Assembly (NCBI RefSeq): GCF_030658505.1
Contig: NZ_JAUTXR010000180.1
Span: 294,085-358,084, forward strand
Length of the DNA stretch: 64,000 bases
Reading direction: 5' to 3'
From: Stenotrophomonas raiganjensis (SeqCode)
Lineage (GTDB): Bacteria > Pseudomonadota > Gammaproteobacteria > Xanthomonadales > Xanthomonadaceae
Position 1 is the stretch's first letter; every line of letters begins with the position of its first letter. Of this stretch, positions 7,508-17,127 are shown in pieces. The translations under genes were made by a program, and so were the position numbers. The notes under the pieces were generated by a model that was not told the DNA's origin, did no database searches, and saw nothing but the letters and a program-made list of their open reading frames with translations.

Positions 7508-8670
7508 CGCAGTTCCTCTTCGGTGTTGAGCAGGTGACGGGCAACGATCACCCGCATGATCTCGTTGGTGCCTTCCAGGATCTGGTGCACGCGGCAGTCA
7601 CGCAGCAGGCGCTCTATCGGGTACTCGCGGATGTAGCCGTAGCCCCCGTGGATCTGCAGCGCTTCGTTGCAGACGTTGAAACCGGCATCGGTGGCGAAAC
7701 GCTTTGCCATCGCGCACCACACATTGGCATCGCTGGCACCGGCATCGAGCTTGCGTGCGGCGGTGTGCACCATCTGCCGCGCGGCCACCAGCTGGGTGAC
7801 CATGTCGGCCAGCTTGAACTGCAGCGCCTGGAACTCGGCCAGCGCCTTGCCGAACTGGCGGCGCTCGCCCATGTAGCGGCGCGCGGCATCCAATGCGCCC
7901 TGCGCAGCACCCAGCGAGCAGGCGGCGATGTTGATGCGGCCACCATCCAGCCCCTTCATCGCCAGCTTGAAGCCACCGCCTTCCTCTCCCAGAAGATGGC
8001 TGACCGGCACGCGGACGTTTTCGAAGGTGATGCCACGGGTGGGCTGGCTGTTCCAGCCCATCTTCTCTTCCTTGCGGCCGAAGCTGATGCCCGGCAGATC
8101 CGACGGCACTGCAATGGCGCTGACGCCGCCGGCGCCGGCACCGCCGGTACGTGCCATCACCACCAGCAGTTCGGTGGCACCGGCGCCGGAGATGAAGGCC
8201 TTCGAGCCGTTCAGCACGTAATGATCACCGTCGCGCACGGCGGTGGTCTTCAGCGAGGCCGCATCGGAACCGGCTCCCGGTTCGGTCAGGCAGTACGAGG
8301 CCAGCTTGTTGCCCGAGGATAGGTCATTGCCCCACGCATCGCGCAGTGCCGGCTGGCCCCACGTGGACACCATCCACGAGGCCATGTTGTGGATGCTGAT
8401 GTAGGCCGCGGTCGACGGATCGACGTTGGCGAGCTCCTCGATGACGACGGCGGCGTCCAGTCGGCTCAGGCCGCTGCCGCCCACTTCCGGGTCCATGTAC
8501 AGGCCGCAGAAGCCCAGTTCACCGGCCTTGGCGATCGCCTCGCGCGGAAAGATGCCCTCCGCATCCCATCGCGCGGCGTGCGGCGCCAGTTCGGCCTGTG
8601 CGAAGTCGCGCGCGGCCTCGCGGTACGCCTGCTGCGCTTCTTCCAGTTCCGTCGTCATCGAGTGGCTCAT
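7504..8670 (-). CDS. Acyl-CoA dehydrogenase, probably isobutyryl-CoA dehydrogenase
   Basis: A 388-residue FAD enzyme of the acyl-CoA dehydrogenase family. It has YCLTEPGAGSDA (126-137) and the catalytic base E366 in EGTNEIMR. The alternative base position used by isovaleryl-CoA dehydrogenase is a glycine here (LDGGR, G243), which fits a short/branched-chain isobutyryl-type enzyme. It converts isobutyryl-CoA to methacrylyl-CoA and passes electrons to electron-transfer flavoprotein. AGGAG precedes the ATG at 8670. It is the second gene of the operon, 14 bp after mmsA. Confidence 0.88.
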   Translation of the reverse strand: MSHSMTTELEEAQQAYREAARDFAQAELAPHAARWDAEGIFPREAIAKAGELGFCGLYMDPEVGGSGLSRLDAAVVIEELANVDPSTAAYISIHNMASWMVSTWGQPALRDAWGNDLSSGNKLASYCLTEPGAGSDAASLKTTAVRDGDHYVLNGSKAFISGAGATELLVVMARTGGAGAGGVSAIAVPSDLPGISFGRKEEKMGWNSQPTRGITFENVRVPVSHLLGEEGGGFKLAMKGLDGGRINIAACSLGAAQGALDAARRYMGERRQFGKALAEFQALQFKLADMVTQLVAARQMVHTAARKLDAGASDANVWCAMAKRFATDAGFNVCNEALQIHGGYGYIREYPIERLLRDCRVHQILEGTNEIMRVIVARHLLNTEEELR

Positions 8671-8684
8671 GGCTGCTCCTGCCG

Positions 8685-10190
8685 TTACTTCAGGCTGATC
8701 GTGGTGTTGACGCCGTGGCTGAGCGTCTCGTCATCGAACCAGCGCGCGGTGACCGTCTTGGTCTGGGTGTAGAACAGCACCACCTGCTTGCCGTACGGGC
8801 CCAGGTCGCCCAGCTTGGAGGCGCGCGAACCGGTGAACGAGAACAGCGGCACCGGCACCGGGATCGGCACGTTGATGCCGACCTGGCCGACGTCGATGTC
8901 TTCCTGGAACTTGCGGGCGGCCGCGCCGGACTGGGTGAACAGTGCGGTGCCGTTGCCGTTCGGGTTGCTGTTGACCATCGCGATGGCGTCTTCCAGCGTT
9001 TCCGCTTCGAGGATGACCAGCACCGGCCCGAAGATTTCTTCCTGGTAGATGCGCATGTCGGTGGTGACACCGGCAAAGATGGTCGGGCCGACGAAGTTGC
9101 CCTTCTCGAAGCCATCGACCTGCGGGTTGCGGCCGTCGAGCACCAGCTGGGCGCCCTGCTCCACGCCCGAGGCGATCAGGCCTTCCACGCGCTCGCGGGC
9201 GCCGCAGGAAATGACCGGACCGACGTCGGTACCGGCGACGGTGCCGCCGCTGACCTTCAGGGTCTTGGCCTTGGCCACCAGGTCCTGCACCCAGTTGCGT
9301 GCTTCACCCACCAGCACCAGGGTGGAGGCGGCCATGCAACGCTGGCCAGCGGCACCGAATGCAGCACCGACCATCGCGTTGAGGGTCTGCTCCTTGTTGG
9401 CGTCGGGCAGCACCACGGCGTGGTTCTTGGCGCCCATCATGCACTGCACGCGCTTGCCGGCCAGCGAGGCGCGGTTGTAGACGTGGGTGCCGACGCGGGT
9501 GGAACCGACGAACGACACGGCCTTGATGTCCGGGTGGTCGCAGATCGCGTTGACCACGTCCTCGCCACCGTGGACGACGTTCAGCACGCCCTTCGGAATA
9601 CCGGCTTCCAGGGCAAGCTCGACCAGGCGCATGGTGACCATCGGGTCCTGCTCGGAGGGCTTGAGGATGAAGGTGTTGCCGGTGGCGATCGCCATCGGGA
9701 ACATCCACAGCGGGATCATCGCCGGGAAGTTGAACGGGGTGATGCCGGCGCACACGCCCAGCGGCTGCATGATCGTGTAGGTGTCCACGCCATTGGCCAC
9801 GTTGTTGGCCAGCTCGCCCAGCTGCAGGTTGCCGATGGCGGCGGCGTGCTCGACCACTTCCAGGCCGCGGAACACATCGCCTTCGGCGTCCGGCAGGGTC
9901 TTGCCCTGTTCGGCGGTGAGGATGTGGGCCAGCTCGCTCATGTTCTCGCGGATCAGCTGCTGGTACTTCAGGAAGATGCGCGCACGGGTGCCGATCGGGG
10001 TCTTGCGCCAGGTCTTGAAGGCTTCCTTGGCGGCGGCGACGGCGGCGTCCACTTCGCCGGTGGTGGCGAACGGCACCTTGGCCAGCACGTCCTGGGTGGC
10101 CGGATTGATCACGTCCTGCCAGTGGGAAGTGGCCGATTCAACGAACTGGCCATCGATCAGCATGCGGATACGGGGCGCTGCAACAGTCAT
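8685..10190 (-). CDS. mmsA: Methylmalonate-semialdehyde dehydrogenase (CoA-acylating)
   Basis: A 501-residue aldehyde dehydrogenase that converts methylmalonate semialdehyde, NAD+ and CoA to propionyl-CoA, the last step of valine breakdown. The catalytic cysteine is C285 (AGQRCMA), and N154 in FNFP belongs to the oxyanion hole. The general-base glutamate of hydrolytic aldehyde dehydrogenases is missing: MMGAKNH (251-257) replaces the usual ELGGKN. That is the known mark of this CoA-dependent subfamily. It is the first gene of the operon, read away from the divergent XRE regulator. Confidence 0.95.
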   Translation of the reverse strand: MTVAAPRIRMLIDGQFVESATSHWQDVINPATQDVLAKVPFATTGEVDAAVAAAKEAFKTWRKTPIGTRARIFLKYQQLIRENMSELAHILTAEQGKTLPDAEGDVFRGLEVVEHAAAIGNLQLGELANNVANGVDTYTIMQPLGVCAGITPFNFPAMIPLWMFPMAIATGNTFILKPSEQDPMVTMRLVELALEAGIPKGVLNVVHGGEDVVNAICDHPDIKAVSFVGSTRVGTHVYNRASLAGKRVQCMMGAKNHAVVLPDANKEQTLNAMVGAAFGAAGQRCMAASTLVLVGEARNWVQDLVAKAKTLKVSGGTVAGTDVGPVISCGARERVEGLIASGVEQGAQLVLDGRNPQVDGFEKGNFVGPTIFAGVTTDMRIYQEEIFGPVLVILEAETLEDAIAMVNSNPNGNGTALFTQSGAAARKFQEDIDVGQVGINVPIPVPVPLFSFTGSRASKLGDLGPYGKQVVLFYTQTKTVTARWFDDETLSHGVNTTISLK

Positions 10191-10225
10191 GACGACAATC
10201 CCACAGGGTGCGAAAGATGCTTGGC

Positions 10226-10311
10226 ATTATTCACAGCACCCACCTCGATTTCCGGCCTGAATCCGCTTAATCTGGCCAACACGCCAGACGATTCATGTTA
10301 ATTCTGTGAAT
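10226..10311. promoter_or_regulatory. Divergent control region of the valine operon, paired CTGTGAAT sites
   Basis: ATTCACAG at 10229-10236 and CTGTGAAT at 10304-10311 are exact inverse complements, about 75 bp apart in the mmsA/regulator gap. The first lies close to mmsA; the second overlaps the GTG start of the regulator. This is a reasonable pair of binding sites for the adjacent XRE protein, but no experimentally known motif was matched. Confidence 0.4.
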
Positions 10312-11673
10312 TATTCAGCCCCCCAGCGACAACTTGGCCTGCGCCTGCTGCGGCTGCGCGAGCAGCGCGGCTACAGCCAGGCCGACCTGGCACGGGCGCT
10401 GGGGCTGTCGGCCAGCTACCTGAACCAGATCGAGCGCAACAAGCGCCCACTGACGCCGGCGGTGCAGAAGAAGCTGGGTGAGGTGTTGGGCGACGTTTCC
10501 TCGTTGTTCGACGAAGATGAACCCGCCGCATTGCAGGAAGCGCTGGGCGAAACCCTGCGCGACCTGGGCCTGGCCGAAGTGAGCGCGACCGAGCTACGCG
10601 CCCTCGCTGGCAACCTGCCGCAGGTCAGCCGCGCGCTGCTGGACCTGCACCGTCGCCACCTGGCGCTGCGCGAGCATGCCGCCGCGCTGGAGTTCCAGCT
10701 GGGCGAGCCGGGTGCTGGCAGCACCCTGCCGGCCGGCGACCAGGTACGTGAATTCTTCAATCGCATGCACAACCACATTCCCGAGCTGGACGAGCTGGCC
10801 GAGCAGCTGTTCGCCGAATGGGGGCTGTCGCCTGGGCATGTGGCACCGCGGCTGCGCCAGCTGCTGGCCGACCGTCATGGCGTGCTGGTGGAAGTGGCCG
10901 CACTGCAGGCCGGGCGCGAAAAGCGGCAATACGATGCCGGTGCGCGGCGGCTGTGGCTGCCCGATTACCTGGAGCCCGGCCAGCAGGCGTTCCAGATGGC
11001 CGCCGAACTGGCCCTGCACGGCTACCTGCCGCAGATCGATGCGGTGGTGGCGCGTGCCGGTTTCAGCGATGAGGCGCGCATCGCGCAGGCGCGCATCGGC
11101 CTGTCGAACTACTTCGCTGGCGCCTTGGTGATGCCGTACATGCGCTTCCTGCGCGCCGCCGAAGCCAGCAGCTACGACATCGAGCTGCTTGCGCATCAGT
11201 TCGGCGTCGGCTTCGAGGCGGTCTGCCACCGGCTGAGCACGCTGGCGCGGCGCAGTGCGCCCGGGCTGCCGTTCTTCTTCATCCGCGTGGATCGCGCCGG
11301 CAACGTCTCCAAGCGTCATTCGGCCACCGATTTCCATTTCTCGCAGGTAGGAGGGTCGTGCCCGCTGTGGATCGTGTACGAGGCGTTCAACCAGCCCGGC
11401 CGCATCCTCACCCAGACCGCGCGCATGCCCGACGGGCGGCGTCATTTCTGGCTGGCGCGGCAGGTCAGCAGCGGGCCGGTCGGGCATGGGCAGCCGCGCA
11501 AGACCTTCGCGGTGGCGCTGGGCTGCGATCTGCAGCATGCCGAACGGCTGGTGTATTCGCTGGGGCTGGATGTGCAGAGCCCGGGCAATTCGGTGTCGAT
11601 CGGGCCGGGCTGCCGGGTGTGCCCGCGCGAGGACTGCATGCAGCGCGCGTTCGCGCAGTTGCCGGGGCGATAG
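10306..11673 (+). CDS. XRE/ImmA-like short-chain fatty acyl transcriptional regulator
   Basis: A 455-residue regulator. There is an XRE helix-turn-helix at residues 11-65 (YSQADLARALGLSASYLNQI). A middle domain relates to M78/ImmA peptidases; its metal motif is degenerate (AAELALH instead of HExxH), so it probably senses rather than cuts. The C-terminal domain ends with the cysteine cluster CRVCPREDCMQRA. Members of this family (ScfR/RamB type) control short-chain acyl-CoA metabolism, fitting its place divergent from the valine operon. The start is GTG 10306. No ribosome site precedes it and no other in-frame start is near, so the mRNA may be leaderless. Confidence 0.82.
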   Translation: MNYSAPQRQLGLRLLRLREQRGYSQADLARALGLSASYLNQIERNKRPLTPAVQKKLGEVLGDVSSLFDEDEPAALQEALGETLRDLGLAEVSATELRALAGNLPQVSRALLDLHRRHLALREHAAALEFQLGEPGAGSTLPAGDQVREFFNRMHNHIPELDELAEQLFAEWGLSPGHVAPRLRQLLADRHGVLVEVAALQAGREKRQYDAGARRLWLPDYLEPGQQAFQMAAELALHGYLPQIDAVVARAGFSDEARIAQARIGLSNYFAGALVMPYMRFLRAAEASSYDIELLAHQFGVGFEAVCHRLSTLARRSAPGLPFFFIRVDRAGNVSKRHSATDFHFSQVGGSCPLWIVYEAFNQPGRILTQTARMPDGRRHFWLARQVSSGPVGHGQPRKTFAVALGCDLQHAERLVYSLGLDVQSPGNSVSIGPGCRVCPREDCMQRAFAQLPGR

Positions 11674-12028
11674 GGTTGGTTCGGCAGGGCTGCGCCCTGC
11701 ACCTGCTTCAATCCAAGGCAACAGCAAAGCAACAGCGGGCTTTCCGTGGGATGGCGGGGTGGGTCCGGTGGCGGGGGACGCCGTAGAACCGTCCTTGGGG
11801 GCTTGGCCGCGGCATCCATGCCGCGGACACCCCCGCCACCGGACCCACCCCGCCTTCGACAGATCTCCGCGAGCTGTCGAAACGGCATCTTTGCTGCTGT
11901 GGGTAGGTATCGACCTTGGTCGACACGGTAGATCCATGCCATGGGTGGATGTTCTTCGATGAAGGTTCGAAATATTCGATTTCGATGGGCATTCATCCAC
12001 GCACGGCGTGGATCCACCGAGGATCGGA
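11674..12028. repeat. Nested-palindrome intergenic element, copy A
   Basis: The 355-bp gap between convergent genes holds one copy of a dispersed element. The outer arms are 11753-11777 and 11830-11854, a perfect 25-bp match starting GGCGGGGTGGGTCCGG. An inner hairpin, CCGCGGCAT/ATGCCGCGG, lies at 11807-11826. A CAACAGCAAAGCAACAG-type simple tract precedes it (11717-11736) and TCGACAGATCTCC follows. The element is related to those at 51400-51600 and 63740-63950. Nothing gene-like is seen. Confidence 0.85.
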
Positions 12029-13921
12029 TCAGTAGATCGGCGTCACCTTCATCTGCGGCAGCGGGCGTGGTGCGCCGTCGGTCAGGTCCGGGCCAAGGTC
12101 TTCCCAGGTGCGGCCCTGCTCGACCATCTGCGCCCACAGCTGCTGCGAGCCGCGACGCTTGTCGTCCGAGCCCAGCTTGTACGACGGCGGTGCCGGTTCG
12201 CCGCGGGCAACCATCGAATACGCCGCACGATAGGCCAGTACCTGCTGCGCCGGGTCATCGGTACGCGCTACTTCCAGCGTGTAGCGCTGGTAGGCCGAGG
12301 CCAGGTTGCGCCAGCGGATCCAGTAGTGGTTCTCGAACGAGAACGAACAGAAGCGCGCACCGGCCAGGCTGCCCTTGTCGGCGATGCGGGTCAGCACTTC
12401 CTGCGGCATGTCCAGGTTCATGCCACCTTCGTCGCCCTGCAGGCTGACGTGCACGATGCGGTCACGGTAGCCCGGCGCACGCGCCTGCAGCAGATCGCGC
12501 CAGTTCTGCATGGTCGCCACCACCGCGAACAGGAAGCGGCCCAGCTCGGCGGCCGCCAGCGGTGTGGCGATCGACTGGTAGGTGCGCTGCCAGCCGTGTC
12601 GGTTCTCGGTGGGCAGGAACACCGCGTGCTCCAGCGACTGGCGGCCATTGCTGCCGTGGTTCACCTCTTCGGCGTGCTGCGGGTAGACCAGATTGATGGC
12701 GAAGGTAGGCCAGCGCGGCAACGCGGCATCGAACAGATGGATCGGGAAATTGCTGCTGATGCCACCATCGGAGAACCAGCAGATGCGGAAGGCGGTGATC
12801 ACCGGGCCGCAAGCCTGCCCGGCGCTGGTCAGCCCTTCCATGCTGTCGGCCACGTTGTGCTCGGGGTCGGCCGCCGGCGCGGTCGGCTCGCAGCGTCGTT
12901 CGCGGCGTGAGGGTTCATGCAGCGGCACCGCGCTGATCAGCAGCGGGAAGCTCAGGCTCATGCGCGTGGCCACCAGCACCGGCAGCTTCGGGCCCGGCGG
13001 CAGGTGGTAGTACTGCCGCCCTTCCACCTCCAGCGGCGGGCCGGCCTGCGTCACCAGCCACTGCACCACGCTGGCCGGGAACAGCTGCTCGAATTCCTCG
13101 CGCAGGAACCAGAACTGCGCGCCGCCCAGCGGCAGCGTGCGCGGCTCGTTGTGCGACACGCAGGTGGTGATCATCTGCAGGCTGATCGCATGCGGGCTGT
13201 CCGGTTCGCCGGCATAGCGCGGCGCGTCGTGCAGGTCGGCGAAGGTGAGCGGTGCATCCAGCGGCTTGCCGGACAACTGCTGCAGGCATTCGTGCAGCCA
13301 CTCGGTCAGTGCCGGTGTGCGTGCATCGCGGCCGAGGCCGCTGCACAGGCCCAGCAGGTTGCGTCGCGCCACGCGTGCCACACGAAGCGCGGCACCGGCC
13401 ACACCTGCACCGTACGCACACAGCAGCGACGGCAGCAGCGTGGCCGCCACGCCGCTCCAACCACCGCCCCACCAGCCCAGGCCGAGCAGCAGCGCCAGCG
13501 ACACCAGCACTTCCAGCGGCGCGATCTCGAACACGGCAACGGCCAGGCACAGCAGCTTGTGCGGCAGGCTGGCATTGCCGGTCAGCACCACCAGCAGGCG
13601 ATAGGCCGCGCGTGCGCCGCGTGCGGGCTGGAACAGGCTGTAGATGAAGCCGCGCCGCGACAGCTGCGCCGACACCGCCGACAACCCGCCATAGCCTGCA
13701 TCGCCGGGCAGGTGCTCGCCGGCCTGCTGGCGACGATCACCGCAGGCCGCCGCAGCCGCCACGGCGGCGGCGATGGCGCCGGCCGAAGTGCCGCCGATGC
13801 TCTTGAAGCGATACCCGCGCGCCAGCGCCAGTACCGCATTGGGGTACACGATGCCGCTGGTGATGCCGCCTTTCATGACCAGATCGCAGTACTTGTCCGC
13901 CACTGTCTTGCCCCCGAGCAT
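12029..13921 (-). CDS. Patatin-like phospholipase with internal membrane segments
   Basis: A 630-residue protein. A patatin fold starts at once: GGITSGIVYPNAVLAL, the nucleophile elbow GGTSAG (S46), and the catalytic Asp in FSDGGISSNFP (about D385). Between them, roughly residues 110-185, lies an inserted hydrophobic region with two or three potential transmembrane helices, unusual for soluble patatins. It is expected to hydrolyse acyl esters of phospholipids, probably at the inner membrane. I chose ATG 13921, where the family homology begins; an in-frame ATG at 14116 would collide with nadM on the other strand. Confidence 0.82.
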   Translation of the reverse strand: MLGGKTVADKYCDLVMKGGITSGIVYPNAVLALARGYRFKSIGGTSAGAIAAAVAAAAACGDRRQQAGEHLPGDAGYGGLSAVSAQLSRRGFIYSLFQPARGARAAYRLLVVLTGNASLPHKLLCLAVAVFEIAPLEVLVSLALLLGLGWWGGGWSGVAATLLPSLLCAYGAGVAGAALRVARVARRNLLGLCSGLGRDARTPALTEWLHECLQQLSGKPLDAPLTFADLHDAPRYAGEPDSPHAISLQMITTCVSHNEPRTLPLGGAQFWFLREEFEQLFPASVVQWLVTQAGPPLEVEGRQYYHLPPGPKLPVLVATRMSLSFPLLISAVPLHEPSRRERRCEPTAPAADPEHNVADSMEGLTSAGQACGPVITAFRICWFSDGGISSNFPIHLFDAALPRWPTFAINLVYPQHAEEVNHGSNGRQSLEHAVFLPTENRHGWQRTYQSIATPLAAAELGRFLFAVVATMQNWRDLLQARAPGYRDRIVHVSLQGDEGGMNLDMPQEVLTRIADKGSLAGARFCSFSFENHYWIRWRNLASAYQRYTLEVARTDDPAQQVLAYRAAYSMVARGEPAPPSYKLGSDDKRRGSQQLWAQMVEQGRTWEDLGPDLTDGAPRPLPQMKVTPIY

Positions 13922-14114
13922 GCCGTCCGCCGCGTGGATGCCAGTATGGCGCAGAGGCTTCTCAGGGCCTGAGAACAACGGCGCAGTCCGCGCACGCGAT
14001 GCGCCGTTCAGCAGAAAGCACGGCTGCAGGCTTGACCCGCCCCGCCATCGGCGTAGCATCTGCAGCAAGCCAAGGGACAGACCCGCGGCTGCCACAACGA
14101 CATGAGGGATTCTC

Positions 14115-15164
14115 ATGGAATTCGACTATCTCGTCTTCATCGGGCGATTCGAGCCCTTCCACAACGGCCACGCCGCCGTTGCCCGCCTGGCCCTGAGCCG
14201 GGCCCGCAAGCTGATCTTCCTGGTCGGCTCTGCCGATACCCCCCGCAGCCTGCGCAATCCCTGGACCGTGGCCGAACGTGCCGTGATGATCCAGGCCGCC
14301 CTCGATGGCCACACCGACCGCCTGCTGATCCGCCCGCTGCGTGACCACCTGTACAACGAAGCGCAGTGGATCGCCAACGTGCAGCGCCAGGTGGCTGACG
14401 CCCTGCGCAACGACGGCGCCGCCGCCGATGCGAAGGTAGGCCTGATCGGCATGGACAAGGACGCGTCCAGCTACTACCTGCGCGAGTTCCCGCAGTGGCC
14501 GCTGGTGGACGTGCAGCACACCGCCACCCTGTCGGCCACCGAGCTGCGGCGCTACCTGTTCGAAGCCGGCGACGTCGACTTCCACGGCGCGCTGCTGATG
14601 CTGCGTGGCAATGTGCCGGCGCCGGTGTACGACATGCTTGAAGCGTTCCGCAAAAGCGCGCCTGCCTATGGCCAGCTGGTGGCCGAGTACCGCTTCATCG
14701 AACAGTACAAGGCCGCCTGGAAGGATGCGCCCTACGCGCCCACCTTCGTCACCACCGATGCGGTGGTGGTGCATTCGGGCCACGTGCTGCTGGTGCGTCG
14801 CCGCTCGGAACCCGGCAAGGGGCTGTGGGCGCTGCCCGGCGGCTTCGTCGGCCAGGAACAGAGCCTGCTCGACAGCTGCCTGCGCGAACTGCGCGAGGAA
14901 ACCCGGCTGAAGATTCCGCTGCCGGTGCTGAAGGGGTCGCTGAAGGGCCAGCAAGTCTTCGACCACCCCGACCGCAGCCAGCGCGGCCGCACCATCACCC
15001 ACGGTTTCCACTTCGAATTCCCGGCCGGTGACCTGCCGCCGGTGCGCGGTGGCGACGACGCCGACAAGGCGCGCTGGATACCGGTGAGTGAAGCCCTGGA
15101 CATGGGCCCGCAGCTGTTCGAAGACCACCTGCACATCCTGGAGTATTTCCTCGGCCGCGGCTGA
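14115..15164 (+). CDS. nadM: Bifunctional NMN adenylyltransferase / Nudix hydrolase
   Basis: A 349-residue two-domain protein. The N-terminal nucleotidyltransferase has FIGRFEPFHNGHAAV (HxGH-type motif) and makes NAD from NMN and ATP. The C-terminal Nudix domain has GGFVGQEQ followed by RELREET, and in homologues cleaves ADP-ribose. The first Glu of the Nudix box (Gx5E) is a Gln here, with a Glu one residue earlier, so the strength of the hydrolase is uncertain. It is followed 64 bp later by nadV, and the pair forms a two-step nicotinamide-to-NAD pathway. Confidence 0.92.
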   Translation: MEFDYLVFIGRFEPFHNGHAAVARLALSRARKLIFLVGSADTPRSLRNPWTVAERAVMIQAALDGHTDRLLIRPLRDHLYNEAQWIANVQRQVADALRNDGAAADAKVGLIGMDKDASSYYLREFPQWPLVDVQHTATLSATELRRYLFEAGDVDFHGALLMLRGNVPAPVYDMLEAFRKSAPAYGQLVAEYRFIEQYKAAWKDAPYAPTFVTTDAVVVHSGHVLLVRRRSEPGKGLWALPGGFVGQEQSLLDSCLRELREETRLKIPLPVLKGSLKGQQVFDHPDRSQRGRTITHGFHFEFPAGDLPPVRGGDDADKARWIPVSEALDMGPQLFEDHLHILEYFLGRG

Positions 15165-15228
15165 CAGGCCCGGCCTCCCCACTGGCGGATAGACCGCTGG
15201 TGTCACTCGACGCGAAGGAGCTTCCGTC

Positions 15229-16638
15229 ATGCACTACCTCGATAATCTTCTCCTCAACACCGACAGCTACAAGGCCAGCCATTGGCTGCAGTACCCGCCG
15301 GGTACCGATGCCACGTTCTTCTACGTCGAATCACGTGGCGGCCTGCACGATCGCACGGTGTTCTTCGGCCTGCAGGCGATCCTCAAGGACGCGCTGGCAC
15401 GACCGGTCACCCACGCCGACATCGACGACGCTGCTGCGGTATTCGCCGCCCATGGCGAACCGTTCAACGAGGCCGGCTGGCGCGATATCGTCGACCGGCT
15501 TGGCGGCCACCTGCCGGTGCGCATCCGCGCCGTTCCCGAGGGCAGCGTGGTGCCCACCCACCAGGCACTGATGACCATCGAGTCGACCGATCCGGCTGCG
15601 TTCTGGGTGCCGTCGTATCTGGAAACGCTGCTGCTGCGCGTGTGGTATCCGGTCACCGTGGCCACCATCAGCTGGCACGCACGGCAGACCATCGCCGCGT
15701 TCCTGCAGCAGACCAGCGACGACCCGCAGGGGCAGCTGCCGTTCAAGCTGCACGACTTCGGCGCGCGCGGTGTATCGAGCCTGGAATCGGCCGCGTTGGG
15801 CGGTGCCGCGCACCTGGTCAACTTCCTCGGCACCGATACCGTGTCGGCGCTGTGCCTGGCACGCGCGCACTACCACGCGCCGATGGCCGGCTATTCGATT
15901 CCGGCCGCCGAGCACAGCACCATCACCAGTTGGGGCCGCGAACGCGAGGTGGACGCCTATCGCAACATGCTGCGCCAGTTCGGCAAGCCCGGTTCGATCG
16001 TGGCGGTGGTGTCGGACAGCTATGACATCTACCGCGCGATCAGCGAACACTGGGGCACCACCCTGCGCGATGACGTGATCGCGTCGGGCGCCACCCTGGT
16101 CATCCGTCCCGACTCGGGTGACCCGGTGGAGGTGGTGGCCGAAAGCCTGCGCCGGCTGGATGAAGCCTTCGGCCACAGCCTCAACGGCAAGGGCTATCGC
16201 GTGCTCAACCATGTGCGAGTGATCCAGGGCGATGGCATCAATCCGGACACCATCCGCGCGATCCTGCAGCGCACCACCGACGACGGCTACGCTGCCGACA
16301 ACGTGGCCTTCGGCATGGGCGGTGCACTGCTGCAGCGGCTGGACCGCGATACGCAGAAGTTCGCGCTGAAGTGCTCGGCGGCACGGGTCGAGGGTGAGTG
16401 GATCGACGTCTACAAGGATCCGGTCACCGACGCCGGCAAGGCCAGCAAGCGTGGCCGCATGCGCCTGCTGCGCCGCCTGGACGATGGCAGCCTGCATACG
16501 GTGCCACTGCCGGCCAACGGCGACGACACCCTGCCGGACGGCTTCGAGGACGCAATGGTGACCGTGTGGGAGAACGGCCGCCTGCTGCACGACCAGCGGC
16601 TGGACGACATCCGCACGCGAGCGGCCGTGGGGCATTGA
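15229..16638 (+). CDS. nadV: Nicotinamide phosphoribosyltransferase
   Basis: A 469-residue enzyme that converts nicotinamide and PRPP to NMN. It shows the NAMPT pattern rather than that of nicotinate phosphoribosyltransferase: NTDSYKASHWLQYP near the N-terminus, FKLHDFGARGVSS, IPAAEHSTITSWG, VSDSYDIYRA and IRPDSGDP. A strong ribosome site (AAGGAG) precedes the ATG by 8 bp. With nadM it makes NAD from nicotinamide without deamidation, bypassing PncA. Confidence 0.93.
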   Translation: MHYLDNLLLNTDSYKASHWLQYPPGTDATFFYVESRGGLHDRTVFFGLQAILKDALARPVTHADIDDAAAVFAAHGEPFNEAGWRDIVDRLGGHLPVRIRAVPEGSVVPTHQALMTIESTDPAAFWVPSYLETLLLRVWYPVTVATISWHARQTIAAFLQQTSDDPQGQLPFKLHDFGARGVSSLESAALGGAAHLVNFLGTDTVSALCLARAHYHAPMAGYSIPAAEHSTITSWGREREVDAYRNMLRQFGKPGSIVAVVSDSYDIYRAISEHWGTTLRDDVIASGATLVIRPDSGDPVEVVAESLRRLDEAFGHSLNGKGYRVLNHVRVIQGDGINPDTIRAILQRTTDDGYAADNVAFGMGGALLQRLDRDTQKFALKCSAARVEGEWIDVYKDPVTDAGKASKRGRMRLLRRLDDGSLHTVPLPANGDDTLPDGFEDAMVTVWENGRLLHDQRLDDIRTRAAVGH

Positions 16639-16653
16639 AGGTGCATCCCGACC

Positions 16654-16692
16654 GGGGTCGGATCCCATTGCAGCGCAGCGGGCTCTGACCCC
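16654..16692 (+). repeat. GGGGTCGGATCC...GGCTCTGACCCC repeat, copy 1
   Basis: An imperfect palindrome of 39 bp with conserved ends and a variable middle. A second copy is at 51611-51649. It lies just after the nadV stop. Confidence 0.7.
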
Positions 16693-16737
16693 TGCGCTCT
16701 TGACCGGCGCCACCAACAGGTCCACCTTGCACACGCC

Positions 16738-16935
16738 GAAGGTATCCCTCCCATCGCTGCGGCGCGGGGAGGGGTTTAAACGGGAATCCGGTGAAGGCGC
16801 CTCGCGCGCCCATTCCGGAGCTGCCCCGCAGCGGTGAATGGAAACGAATCCTGCCAACAGCACTGGGCTCGCGCCTGGGAAGCGGCAGGGAGTAGGTGGG
16901 CTGCGGCCCGTGTCCATCAGCCCGAATACCGGCCC
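16738..16935 (+). promoter_or_regulatory. Cobalamin (B12) riboswitch upstream of queH
   Basis: The leader contains the conserved cobalamin-aptamer blocks in order: GGTAT (16741-16745) for the closing stem, GGGAATCCGGTGAAG (16782-16796), AGCTGCCCCGCAGCGGTGAA (16819-16838), CACTGGGC (16861-16868), CCTGGGAAG (16875-16883), and the B12 box AGCCCGAATACCGG (16919-16932). The ATACC of the B12 box pairs with the opening GGTAT. Downstream, GGCCCCGGC (16931-16939) can pair with GCCGGGGCC (16991-16999), a possible switching stem. The next gene in this direction is queH, starting about 190 nt after the aptamer. B12 binding normally lowers expression. Confidence 0.93.
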
Positions 16936-17127
16936 CGGCCGGGGGACACGACCGTCCCCTGATTCGACCTGGACTCTCCGCGGGGAGGGTGCCGGGGCCA
17001 TCGCCCGCCTGCACGCGCAGGCGGCGTGGCCGCGCGCGTCCTGTTCACGGTATCCGGCCAGACCCGTTCACCCACGCGCTGATGCATGGACCACCGCCGT
17101 TGCCGGCGCTCCATGCGGTACCTGACG

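Noticed and set aside
15331..17001. Open frame of 556 codons on the minus strand across nadV and the riboswitch
   Set aside because: It is antisense to a clear NAMPT-type gene and runs into a structured RNA; no family resemblance.
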